DNA from: a virus
Direction: 5' to 3' (one strand)
Virus record (IMG/VR): IMGVR_UViG_3300043015_002491
Coordinates: 58,510 to 122,509 of that record
Length of the DNA: 64,000 nt
Both the position numbers and the translations under genes were made by a program. The notes beneath the pieces are model-generated. The model made no database searches. It was not told the origin of the DNA and saw only the letters and a list, made by a program, of their open reading frames with translations. Shown here piece by piece: positions 15,621 through 23,597 of the stretch (position 1 is the first letter of the stretch; the number at the start of each line of letters is the position of its first letter).

Positions 15621-16434
15621 ATAAACCATGAGCATTGTGTCTAACTTTTCTAATGGCTTTTTCTTTTATTTGTCTAACCCTTTCTTTAGTGATACCATAC
15701 TTTTCACCGATAGCTTCTAATGTCATTGGTTCATATTCACTATCTATACCGTAATAAGCTTTAATAATTTCTCTTTCTCTATCACTAAGTAATGATAATA
15801 CAGAGTTAAGCTCTTCTTTAACCCTTTCATCTATATCGTAAAAGCTTTCATCTTTTAACGAATTTTTATCTTCAAGGATTTCATATAATTCACTACCGTC
15901 TTCATTAATAAATTCGTTAAGTGAACCACAACTAGGTAATGAGAATAAATCAACGAAATTTTCATTCTCCATTAGTTCTTCGTTAGTTGGTTCTCTTTCA
16001 TTCTTAAATTCAAAACTTTCAATTTCTTTTTTGATTTGTGAAATTTTACCAATAACGTTAGATGGTATTCTTATAGTTCTTGAATTATCGTTTAAGGATT
16101 GCATAATAGATTGTTTAATCCAATGCACTGCGTATGAAATAAAACGAAAACCCCTAGTATGGTCATATCGCTTTGCAGCCTTTACTAAACCAAAATTACC
16201 TTCACTAATTAAATCAGATAAAGATAAACCTTGCCCTTGGTATTCTTTAGCTATTGATATCACAAACTTTAAATTTGATTCTACTAACTTATCAATAGCT
16301 AAATCATCACCTTCTTTTATTCTTATTGCTAAATCAACTTCTTCTTGTGGACTTAACAATTCTGATTTTCTTACATCTTTAAAATATTTAGAGATACTCT
16401 CATCTCCATTAAAATTTACGTATACTTTACTCAT
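15601..16434 (-). CDS. Sigma-70 family RNA polymerase sigma factor, RpoD-like
   Basis: A 277-residue sigma factor with region 1.2 (about 15-45), region 2 (46-115; F-R-F-I-S-Y-A-V-H-W-I-K-Q-S-I being the -10-binding helix), region 3 (about 120-200) and region 4 (210-270; L-E-A-I-G-E-K-Y-G-I-T-K-E-R-V-R-Q-I-K being the helix-turn-helix). Size and layout match the short RpoD of Bacteroidetes, which also lacks region 1.1. The -10-reading helix has H where the host protein usually has W in the W-W-I-R-Q motif, which could alter promoter choice. It probably redirects host RNA polymerase to phage promoters. ATATTTATA lies 45 bp upstream. Confidence 0.9.
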   Translation of the reverse strand: MSKVYVNFNGDESISKYFKDVRKSELLSPQEEVDLAIRIKEGDDLAIDKLVESNLKFVISIAKEYQGQGLSLSDLISEGNFGLVKAAKRYDHTRGFRFISYAVHWIKQSIMQSLNDNSRTIRIPSNVIGKISQIKKEIESFEFKNEREPTNEELMENENFVDLFSLPSCGSLNEFINEDGSELYEILEDKNSLKDESFYDIDERVKEELNSVLSLLSDREREIIKAYYGIDSEYEPMTLEAIGEKYGITKERVRQIKEKAIRKVRHNAHGLFDALND

Positions 16435-16479
16435 TAATTACATTATTCTATAACTTTGTTATTTATGTCTGTTAGGACA

Positions 16480-16489
16480 TATAAATATA
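16480..16489 (-). promoter_or_regulatory. ATATTTATA motif before the sigma gene
   Basis: TATATTTATA on the minus strand, 45 bp before the ATG of the sigma factor, without a TTG 19-21 bp upstream. If the sigma factor recognises this motif, the gene would be self-activating. Confidence 0.4.
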
Positions 16490-16520
16490 CGTAAATAATA
16501 AAAAAAGTAAACCTTTTTAA

Positions 16521-17051
16521 TTACATTTTTGTGAGAAATTCAAGTATTTCTTTATCGTGGTCAGTAAGATTATCGACACCCTTATCAAGTATTTCGTTCA
16601 TAAGTTTTTCCCTATCTTTTTTACCCATTTCTTTCAACATTTCTTTTCTATACCTAGTTTTAGGTTTTACAAAAGTCCTTGAACCATAACTGGTAATACC
16701 ACTTGATGCTTTATCATTAACACTCGACACATCATCAATCAATTTATTTGTCAAATCTTCTAACTCTAAGTCATATTCTTTACTTATATGACCAAATAAA
16801 GCATCATTTAACCCTTCATTAGTTAAGAAATAACCAGATGTTTCTGGGTCAGTATCAAATATTAAAAAATTTCTATTTAATGACTTAAAATAATCGGTAA
16901 GCTCACTAACTTCAGCAATACTAGTAAAAGTTGATATAACAATACCCTTAGCTTCTAAAAATCTAGGTGAATCCTCGGCAATTTTACCAATCTCTAGTTT
17001 ACATCCACTAGTTTCACCCATAACAACTATACAATAACTTCTAAATTTCAT
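16521..17051 (-). CDS. Hypothetical protein
   Basis: A 176-residue protein with an alpha/beta N-terminal half (K-G-I-V-I-S-T-F and F-L-I-F-D-T-D strands) and a basic linker (128-145). The C-terminal helix pair (L-M-N-E-I-L-D-K-G-V-D-N-L-T-D-H-D-K-E-I) resembles the short DUF6576-type motif found at the ends of several Bacteroidetes proteins. It has its own host-type promoter and sits between gp46 and the sigma gene. Function unknown. Confidence 0.65.
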   Translation of the reverse strand: MKFRSYCIVVMGETSGCKLEIGKIAEDSPRFLEAKGIVISTFTSIAEVSELTDYFKSLNRNFLIFDTDPETSGYFLTNEGLNDALFGHISKEYDLELEDLTNKLIDDVSSVNDKASSGITSYGSRTFVKPKTRYRKEMLKEMGKKDREKLMNEILDKGVDNLTDHDKEILEFLTKM

Positions 17052-17079
17052 ATTTATTTTTTTTTTGTTCGTATTATAA

Positions 17080-17110
17080 CAAATATAACATTTTTTTCTT
17101 TTAAAATCAA
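17080..17110 (-). promoter_or_regulatory. Bacteroidetes-type promoter
   Basis: TTG (17108-17110), exactly 20 bp, TATATTTG (17080-17087); the ATG of the 176-residue gene follows 28 bp later. Confidence 0.8.
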
Positions 17111-17113
17111 AAT

Positions 17114-19489
17114 TTACTTAAGTTTTGATATATTATTTTCCTTTATTACCGTTATAATGTTATCAGCCCAGTCCTTAACCATATCATTTTGAGTAATGAA
17201 GAAAACTATGTCAAACATATCAGAAACTCTCTCGAAAAGTGGTTTCATATTAGGTAAGTTATCCGCTGCAACCCTACCCATAACCTCATCGAATACAATA
17301 AAGTTAGGTGTTGGTAATGATGACATCTTACCTAAGACACATCTAAGGGCAATACTTGAAGTTGTTAATTCAAATCCACTACCAGACTTCAATGGTTTCT
17401 CTACACCGTCTTTAATTAATAAATATTTAACTTCATTCTTATCGTCAATATAAACTTCAACCTCAAAGTCTGTAATATCTTCTAATAATCTTTGTAACTC
17501 ACCATTAATGATAGGTAAAACACTTCTAAGTATTAATTTACTAATACCCTTTTTACCAATCATGTCAATATAAATCTTAAAGATTCTATCAATCTCTTTT
17601 TCTTTACCGATAGTAACTATTAACTTCTCTTTAGTTTCAATATCCTTAGTATTAGAACTAACACTTATAGCTATATCCTTTAAAGCATCATTAATTAAAT
17701 CTTTTTGTCTATCAGATACAACTATTTTAGTATCTACTTGACTGATTTCGATATCAATCTCTTTATTCTTGTCAATAGCTTCTAAATTAGCGTTATATTT
17801 CTTTAAGTCACTCATCTTTTCCTTCAAAGTAACCCTAAATGAGTCAATCTCAACTTCAAGACGGTCTTTTTGTAATTCTAATTTATTTTTATTTTCGATT
17901 AATTTCTTAGAATCAGACATCCCAGTTATTTCAGTCTCAATATCTTTTAACTTTCTTTCAGCCGTCTCCTTTTCTCTCTTAATATTTTCAATAGTACCAT
18001 TATGTTCAGCGATATGTTTACTATTATCCACATCATCCAATGGTCTATTACAAGCTTTACATATTCCACTCTTAATTAAATCCTCTACAACACCTTCTAA
18101 TCTAGTAATTTCAGCTTCTTTAACAGCAATATCACTACTAGTTTTAGTTTTTTCTTTATTAAGTCTAAAATCTTTCTCTTCATCAAAATCAACCTTACCT
18201 ATTTCTTTGATTTTAGATTCTATTTCTTGAATTGTCTTCTTATGTACTTTACCATTAGCAGTAATAGTGTCAATTTCAGTTTGAAGTGTCTTAGGGTTAA
18301 GCGCTAACACTTCATCATCAATCTTAATCTTTGATGTAGCTAATCTTAATTTCTCGTCTTGTAATTTCTTATTAACTTTTTTCTCAATTTCTAATTCATT
18401 TTCTTTGACACCCTTATCTTTCTCTAGTTGTATTAAATTTTCCTTATGTGTTTCAATCTCTTCTTTAAGAGTTTCGATATCATAAAGATTAGACTTCATT
18501 GTTTTAGTAAAGGTATTATGCATTTTCCTAACAATACTCTCCTTTTCAGAAAGAACTTCTAAACCAATAAATCTAGTTAGTAATTTACCAGATTCACCAG
18601 CTGTTGAATCAACTAAATCGTCAAGGTTCTTTGATGTTGCTAATACAACCAAATCGAAGTCTTTTTCAGTACCAATAGTATCCTTAATCAATTCAGTTGT
18701 TTTTCTAGCATCTTCATCATTCATCTCTTCTTCTTCACCATCTGGTAGTATTCTATAATAAGATAACTTATTAGTTACATTCCAACCACCTTTTCTCTTT
18801 GGTTTTCTCTCAAGATATCTTTCAATAATGAATTCATCTTCACCTTCAATTTCCATCATACCTCTAACAATAAGGTCTTTTTCTTCATTAAACTGGTTAA
18901 ACACCTCAACATTCTTATCAGTCTTAGTTGTTTTACCAAAGAATAAGAATTTAACAGCATCAATTGTAAGTGTTGTCTTTCCACCCTGGTTCGCTGGCTG
19001 GGAATTAATTACTGTAAAACCCTTATACTTGTCTACTGGAAAATAATTACCATTACCAAATGATAAGAAATTATTCACCATAAGCCATGATAGTTTATAC
19101 TTTTTATGTAATGTTTCTTCTAAATCATATTCTAATTCAGCGTTAACTTTATCGTCTAAAGCTATGATTCTATCGAAATCAACATCGTCTTTACCTTCTC
19201 TAGTAAGCCATTCTTTAAAAAGGCTTCTTTGGTATGGTATACTCATGATATTGTCAATAGTGGCACCATCAATCTTAATTTCTTTACCAGACTTATCAAC
19301 CTTAACTGGTCTATAAACAACATTAATATTTTGTGTTGGTATTCCGTACTTATTTGAAAAATACTTCTTTACTCTAGCTCTAGATTCCCTAGAGTAGTTC
19401 TCTGGTTTGTCATCCCAATACACCTTAATCTTTGCATAAGGTGGTATACTAACTTTGTTTGTTTCTACTATTTCTTTTTCCTGTTCCAT
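17114..19489 (-). CDS. Recombination nuclease ATPase subunit, gp46/SbcC/Rad50-like
   Basis: A 791-residue SMC-like ATPase. The N-terminal part holds the nucleotide-binding loop N-Q-G-G-K-T-T (about 170), then long coiled coils meet at a zinc hook C-K-A-C (about 477), and the C-terminal part holds the signature region (F-E-L-T-T-S-S-I-A-L-R) and Walker B (F-I-V-F-D-E-V-M-G). The P-loop has P where A or G normally starts the motif. With gp47 it should form the exonuclease that resects DNA ends for recombination-dependent replication. An unusual 110-residue N-terminal extension precedes the ATPase. The gene overlaps its upstream neighbour by 22 bp. Confidence 0.9.
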   Translation of the reverse strand: MEQEKEIVETNKVSIPPYAKIKVYWDDKPENYSRESRARVKKYFSNKYGIPTQNINVVYRPVKVDKSGKEIKIDGATIDNIMSIPYQRSLFKEWLTREGKDDVDFDRIIALDDKVNAELEYDLEETLHKKYKLSWLMVNNFLSFGNGNYFPVDKYKGFTVINSQPANQGGKTTLTIDAVKFLFFGKTTKTDKNVEVFNQFNEEKDLIVRGMMEIEGEDEFIIERYLERKPKRKGGWNVTNKLSYYRILPDGEEEEMNDEDARKTTELIKDTIGTEKDFDLVVLATSKNLDDLVDSTAGESGKLLTRFIGLEVLSEKESIVRKMHNTFTKTMKSNLYDIETLKEEIETHKENLIQLEKDKGVKENELEIEKKVNKKLQDEKLRLATSKIKIDDEVLALNPKTLQTEIDTITANGKVHKKTIQEIESKIKEIGKVDFDEEKDFRLNKEKTKTSSDIAVKEAEITRLEGVVEDLIKSGICKACNRPLDDVDNSKHIAEHNGTIENIKREKETAERKLKDIETEITGMSDSKKLIENKNKLELQKDRLEVEIDSFRVTLKEKMSDLKKYNANLEAIDKNKEIDIEISQVDTKIVVSDRQKDLINDALKDIAISVSSNTKDIETKEKLIVTIGKEKEIDRIFKIYIDMIGKKGISKLILRSVLPIINGELQRLLEDITDFEVEVYIDDKNEVKYLLIKDGVEKPLKSGSGFELTTSSIALRCVLGKMSSLPTPNFIVFDEVMGRVAADNLPNMKPLFERVSDMFDIVFFITQNDMVKDWADNIITVIKENNISKLK

Positions 19490-20034
19490 AAATCACTTAT
19501 ATTTGAACCGAAGAAGCCTTGTTTACCTTCTCCGTATATGTCATTATCTTCTTCTTTTGGTTTAGCTTTCTCCGCTTCTAATTCTTCTTTTAGTTGTGAA
19601 ATTTCTTTAGTTAAATCGGATATTTTCCCATTAAGTGTGTCGATTTCATCAAGTTGTTTATTCCTTAATTGACTTGTTTCTTGCATAGCAGCAGCACTCT
19701 TAAGTTTTTCAGAAGCTAATTTACTTCTAACATCTTTTAGTTCTATTTGTAACTTATTAACTACTTCATCATCAGTTACAAATACTTCCTTCTCAACAAT
19801 TTTCTCAACTTCCCTCACCACTTCAACTGGTACTTCCTTAATAACCTCTTTTTCTACAATCTTTTCAACTTCCACTTCTTTTATTTCGGCTGGTTTATCC
19901 CATGGAGTAGCACCAAACTTCTCAGACGTAAAACCTTGTCTTACCATCTTTATTATAAAGTCATCTACCCCAGAGATATCATTCAAACGGCAATATTCCC
20001 AGATTTCATCTTTAAGTTGTTTTGGTAACTCCAT
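19468..20034 (-). CDS. Coiled-coil protein between gp47 and gp46
   Basis: A 188-residue protein: a small helical N-terminal domain (1-45, starting MELPKQLKDEIWEYC), a remarkable V/E/K repeat stretch (about 50-85; V-E-K-I-V-E-K-E-V recurs), then a coiled coil (90-160) and a short C-terminal tail (F-F-G-S-N-I-S-D-L-W). It shares one base with the gp47 stop and overlaps gp46 by 22 bp, so it is made together with both subunits and may be a partner of the nuclease complex. No family recognised. Confidence 0.7.
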   Translation of the reverse strand: MELPKQLKDEIWEYCRLNDISGVDDFIIKMVRQGFTSEKFGATPWDKPAEIKEVEVEKIVEKEVIKEVPVEVVREVEKIVEKEVFVTDDEVVNKLQIELKDVRSKLASEKLKSAAAMQETSQLRNKQLDEIDTLNGKISDLTKEISQLKEELEAEKAKPKEEDNDIYGEGKQGFFGSNISDLWNRKKK

Positions 20035-20849
20035 TATAAATTAGTTAATTGTTCAGTACCATTATCTAAATCATCCAATGATGTTACCTTGAATTGATAG
20101 AAACCATAATCAGTTTCAATATCATGCTCTTCAAATGTTCTTGATTCTACATCCCACCATAAGAAACCATGCTTACTTACAGTCTCCCCAAAGTTTTGTT
20201 GAATAAGACTAGACGGATACGCAATTGGGATGCCCTTGTAATTAAACACTTGTCTCTTGTGGATATCACCAAGTAACACCATATCACAACCTTCAAAGTG
20301 TTCTAACGCTGTTGCTTCGTCAAATTCATATCCGATATCGGTAGTAGCCCCAATAATTGGTGCATGATAAAGCCCTATATAAGTTTTATCATCGCCATGT
20401 TCTGTTCTACCTTCTTCAATATTAGGTCTAGTATTTTCTTCAAATATTGAATAGTTACACCATACAATATTTTCATCTAAATAACACTTAGATTCCTTGT
20501 AATATTTAATATCTAAGTCTGGTAGTAGTTGTACCATTGGTGTGATGCTATCAACTCTATCCTTATTATTTTCTAATAAGTCATGATTCCCAGCTACGAT
20601 TACAACTGGTGCAATCTTCTCTAGTTTTCTAAGGAACCATGTACCAAGTATAAGAAGTTCATTGGAAATCGTAATCTTCTGGTGAACATAATCACCAACT
20701 ATAACGATTCTTATTTCTTCTCTCTCATATCCTTTAACCATTTCTCTAATGGTCTTAAGGAAAGTTTTAAATGCTGCTCCGTATTCATCGTGCATCCTAT
20801 ATGTTCTTATGTGAATATCAGCAATATGTATTATTTTTTTTACTTTCAT
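20034..20849 (-). CDS. Recombination nuclease subunit, gp47/SbcD/Mre11-like
   Basis: A 271-residue metallophosphoesterase with the expected motif order: A-D-I-H-I-R (near 10), V-G-D-Y-V-H (about 51), A-G-N-H-D-L (about 91) and L-G-D-I-H-K (about 193), which bind two metal ions. It is the nuclease partner of gp46/SbcC. It is shorter than bacterial SbcD (about 400), as usual for phage forms, lacking the C-terminal cap. Its gene is first in the gp47 / coiled-coil / gp46 chain. Confidence 0.9.
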   Translation of the reverse strand: MKVKKIIHIADIHIRTYRMHDEYGAAFKTFLKTIREMVKGYEREEIRIVIVGDYVHQKITISNELLILGTWFLRKLEKIAPVVIVAGNHDLLENNKDRVDSITPMVQLLPDLDIKYYKESKCYLDENIVWCNYSIFEENTRPNIEEGRTEHGDDKTYIGLYHAPIIGATTDIGYEFDEATALEHFEGCDMVLLGDIHKRQVFNYKGIPIAYPSSLIQQNFGETVSKHGFLWWDVESRTFEEHDIETDYGFYQFKVTSLDDLDNGTEQLTNL

Positions 20850-20850
20850 A

Positions 20851-21057
20851 CTATAATTTACTTAATTTTTCTAAATAATGTTCTGACTCAACTGCTAAAT
20901 AAAATAACATATCTAATCTTTCAGAATCAAATATAATATTTTTTTCTTCTTCAGACAAGTTATTAAAATTATTAATTAAAAATTTTAACTTTTCATTAAT
21001 ATTAATAAAACCACTTATAGTGTCATCAATATTTCTAGCGATATCGTTTTTATCCAT
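20851..21057 (-). CDS. Small helical protein
   Basis: A 68-residue acidic, helical protein. Its ATG overlaps the end of the PD-(D/E)XK nuclease gene by 8 bp and its stop lies 1 bp before the gp47 start, so it belongs to the recombination operon. No family recognised. Confidence 0.6.
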   Translation of the reverse strand: MDKNDIARNIDDTISGFININEKLKFLINNFNNLSEEEKNIIFDSERLDMLFYLAVESEHYLEKLSKL

Positions 21058-22000
21058 TTTTCTTTTTTATTTCTTCAGCTAATAATTGTTTTCTCTTTTT
21101 ATCTCTGGAAGCAAATCTCTTTTTCTCAGCAAATACTCCATCAATTCTTGGTAATGGGTCCATTGTTAATACCTTCGTATAAAATGATTTCTCAATCTTA
21201 TATTCAGTGAATTTACCATCATCTGTTAAGTGAACAATGATAGCACCTAAGAATTTAAGGTTTTCATACTTTGTACCCTTAAGCATATCCATTATAAGTC
21301 TAGCATATAATGGTAATTGAATCTTATAATGACTTAACGCTGTGTCTGGCCATTCTTCAAATGGTTCCAGCATTTGTTCAGTATATGAATGCACTTCAAA
21401 GTTTTTTGGCTTATTCGTTTTCCAATCTGTCACTATAAACCCTAGTACACCATTCTCATCAAATATAACCCAAACCTTATCTGGTTGACCTGTATAACCT
21501 AACTCTGGGCTACCTAATACCATCTCTGTATCAAGAAGTATAGCACCTCTACGATGCATAAGACGAATAAAATCATGACCAGCATCAATCATGTTATTAC
21601 CATCAATAATTTGTTGTTCATCACAATCAAATATGGGTTTTCTTACTTCCTTATATGAACCATATTGAGCCAATAAATCAGTTTCTAACAAATAGTGAAC
21701 TCTTGAACCCTTATTATTAGCGTAATCAGCTGTACCTTGCCATTGAGTTAACAATTCATCTTGTGCTACTAAATCACCATTAGTCATTTGCCATGACTTA
21801 TCTAATGATGGAAAATCATTATAAAATTGTTTTATAACTGTAGATACACTAGGATAATCTGAACGTATCTTACCATTCAAATCTCTCATGTAGTAAGTGT
21901 GTGTATCTTCAACAAAGGATAAGTCAAGTTCTTTTTGTCTTTGCTCAATTACATCTCTTATTTCTTTTGCAATTTTTTTTAATTCTTCTTTATTATCCAC
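21050..22000 (-). CDS. PD-(D/E)XK nuclease, RecB/Cas4-like
   Basis: A 316-residue protein with the ordered motifs of the RecB-type nuclease fold: G-S-R-V-H-Y-L-L-E (motif with catalytic His, about 93-101), G-Y-T-G-Q-P-D-K-V-W (Asp, about 170), G-F-I-V-T-D-W-K-T-N-K (D-x-K, about 189-199) and Q-L-P-L-Y-A (motif Q-x-x-x-Y, about 229-234). It is a likely DNA exonuclease or end-processing enzyme, in an operon with gp47 and gp46. It is driven by a host-type promoter with a 69-bp leader. Confidence 0.85.
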   Translation of the reverse strand: MDNKEELKKIAKEIRDVIEQRQKELDLSFVEDTHTYYMRDLNGKIRSDYPSVSTVIKQFYNDFPSLDKSWQMTNGDLVAQDELLTQWQGTADYANNKGSRVHYLLETDLLAQYGSYKEVRKPIFDCDEQQIIDGNNMIDAGHDFIRLMHRRGAILLDTEMVLGSPELGYTGQPDKVWVIFDENGVLGFIVTDWKTNKPKNFEVHSYTEQMLEPFEEWPDTALSHYKIQLPLYARLIMDMLKGTKYENLKFLGAIIVHLTDDGKFTEYKIEKSFYTKVLTMDPLPRIDGVFAEKKRFASRDKKRKQLLAEEIKKKNG

Positions 22001-22075
22001 ACTTATCTATTAAATCTTTTTATTAAATCATTTCTATATTCGTTATAAGTCATACTTTTAATTTTACAATTAAAA

Positions 22076-22106
22076 CAAATATACCCATTTTTTAGTTAAA
22101 AATCAA
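22076..22106 (-). promoter_or_regulatory. Bacteroidetes-type promoter for the recombination operon
   Basis: TTG (22104-22106), exactly 20 bp, TATATTTG (22076-22083). It directs the nuclease-gp47-gp46 operon and its TTG abuts the ATATTTATA motif of the divergent gene. Confidence 0.8.
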
Positions 22107-22116
22107 TATATTTATA
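22107..22116 (+). promoter_or_regulatory. ATATTTATA motif, plus strand
   Basis: TATATTTATA ends 13 bp before the plus-strand ATG at 22130. It shows the motif follows gene direction, because here it is on the plus strand. Confidence 0.5.
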
Positions 22117-22129
22117 GTAAAAGGAAAAA

Positions 22130-22621
22130 ATGAAGAATTTTATAAAACAAAAATTAAGGGAAAACCTAAATTTATCAACATTATCTTTATATAGTAAGGT
22201 AGATATTTCTGATGATGAGAAATTAAGGATAAAAAATCTTAAATGGTCTGATTTAATTTTAGAACCACAAAATGAAATGTCACCAGTGCAGATTAAAGTT
22301 GATTTCCCATGGGAGAGTGAAGTTTCAAAAGGCATTGCTTTAGATATCACTTTAGTTAAAGATATGTTTTATCAAATTCACATTTCATTAGATGAAAATC
22401 TTAGAGGGTTAGGTTTAGGTTATAAAATATATAAAGCTATTATAATGAATTTTGGCCATGTTTATTCTGGTAAAGGTAGGAGACTTAATAGTTTAGAAGT
22501 ACCTAAGATTTGGGATAAATTATCTAAAGATTCAGATATAACATGTGTTTCTAACGATATAGCTGATATGTGTGTTGCTAATAACGCACCAAATAAAGAT
22601 GAGTTATTAAATAATTTCTAA
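22130..22621 (+). CDS. GNAT-like acetyltransferase with short N-terminal leader
   Basis: A 163-residue protein. The segment L-D-E-N-L-R-G-L-G-L-G-Y-K-I-Y-K-A (about 87-103) is the acetyl-CoA-binding motif A (R-x-x-G-x-G/A) of GNAT enzymes, placed after a beta strand (Y-Q-I-H-I-S). The rest is short for a GNAT, so a reduced or modified enzyme is possible. The first residues (MKNFIKQKLRENLNLS) match the leader seen on the NUDIX and 84-residue proteins. It is one of two plus-strand genes and its TAA overlaps the TAG of the converging primase gene (sequence CTAA). Confidence 0.65.
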   Translation: MKNFIKQKLRENLNLSTLSLYSKVDISDDEKLRIKNLKWSDLILEPQNEMSPVQIKVDFPWESEVSKGIALDITLVKDMFYQIHISLDENLRGLGLGYKIYKAIIMNFGHVYSGKGRRLNSLEVPKIWDKLSKDSDITCVSNDIADMCVANNAPNKDELLNNF

Positions 22622-23559
22622 TACAACTTATGTTCTGGTACCTTAGATGAATTTCTAAGTAATTTAACAATACCCTTTGGTCCTAATTTTTCAAATATAC
22701 TTGATGGGTCGTGACCATAAGGTGGTGTACATAACATTATTCTGTTATAAAGCTTACCAGTATTCAATTCTCTATAAATCCTTAATGCATCATCATGAGC
22801 ATCCTCATCTAACACAATAACTATCTTACCTCTAGCTTTATTATAGAGTGTTAATTTTAATTTATCTGGTAATGATTTACCAAGTATAGCTATTGAATTA
22901 GGTATAACTATATGGTCAAATGCACCTTCAACTAAATAAATGGTCGCATCCCAATTAATTTTATCCTCATTGAATATAATTAAATTTTTAAGTGCATCTG
23001 GATTAAGATACTTTGGTTTTTTCCATTTATCCCAAGCTCTACCAACAAAGAAATTAAGGTCGCCAAATTCATCATAAGATGGTAGTATTATCCTATCATG
23101 GTATTTACCCTTTATAGTATAACCAATATTATAATACTTAATCATATCATCGGTAATACCCCTTTTCTTTAAGTATTCGTAAGCGTTATTAAATTTAAAA
23201 TAATTTGAATTTTCTAATGTAAGTGGTATAAACCCTTCTGGTAGATGTACTTCTGTTGGAGTTTGTTCTAAATCTACAACGTAATCATCCTCTGGCTTAA
23301 CTAAATTATATTCTTTAAGTATTTGTTTATTACCATATCTCTTAATAAGGTACGGAATCTTACCATGCATGTTGTGTTCGAAACCACATACCCAACATCT
23401 GAATATGTTTTTCTTGTAGTTTACAGCTAATTTATGTTTACCCTTACCTTTACCATGTTCAGCACAAGAAGGACAATCAAAAGATAATTGCCCCTTCTCT
23501 TCATTATGCTCGGCTGGTTCACCAAGGAATTGTTTAAATATACTTGTAATCATACTCAT
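22618..23559 (-). CDS. DnaG-type primase
   Basis: A primase of about 313 residues: an N-terminal zinc-binding domain (C-P-S-C ... C-W-V-C), a central RNA-polymerase-like part, and a TOPRIM domain with V-E-G-A-F-D-H (about 200) and V-L-D-E-D-A-H-D-D (about 237). It makes RNA primers with the DnaB-type helicase encoded at 55044-56486. The longer reading from GTG at 23565 is unlikely because that codon lies in the promoter -7 box; ATG at 23559, or the next ATG at 23553, is preferred. The end overlaps the converging GNAT-like gene. Confidence 0.85.
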   Translation of the reverse strand: MSMITSIFKQFLGEPAEHNEEKGQLSFDCPSCAEHGKGKGKHKLAVNYKKNIFRCWVCGFEHNMHGKIPYLIKRYGNKQILKEYNLVKPEDDYVVDLEQTPTEVHLPEGFIPLTLENSNYFKFNNAYEYLKKRGITDDMIKYYNIGYTIKGKYHDRIILPSYDEFGDLNFFVGRAWDKWKKPKYLNPDALKNLIIFNEDKINWDATIYLVEGAFDHIVIPNSIAILGKSLPDKLKLTLYNKARGKIVIVLDEDAHDDALRIYRELNTGKLYNRIMLCTPPYGHDPSSIFEKLGPKGIVKLLRNSSKVPEHKLY

Positions 23560-23564
23560 TATCA

Positions 23565-23595
23565 CAAATATATGATAAAATATTTAAATAAACAA
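23565..23595 (-). promoter_or_regulatory. Bacteroidetes-type promoter, probably leaderless
   Basis: TTG (23593-23595), exactly 20 bp, TATATTTG (23565-23572). The box ends 5 bp before the ATG at 23559, so transcription should start at or within a few bases of the start codon. Confidence 0.75.
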
Positions 23596-23597
23596 AT

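Noticed and set aside
17769-18230. 153-codon plus-strand open frame opposite gp46
   Set aside because: Antisense shadow of the coiled-coil coding sequence; the gp46 reading has clear motifs.
22096-22350. 84-codon minus-strand open frame opposite the GNAT-like gene
   Set aside because: It lies upstream of and across the divergent promoter region and covers the GNAT-like coding sequence; composition is Ser/Phe-rich as in shadow frames.
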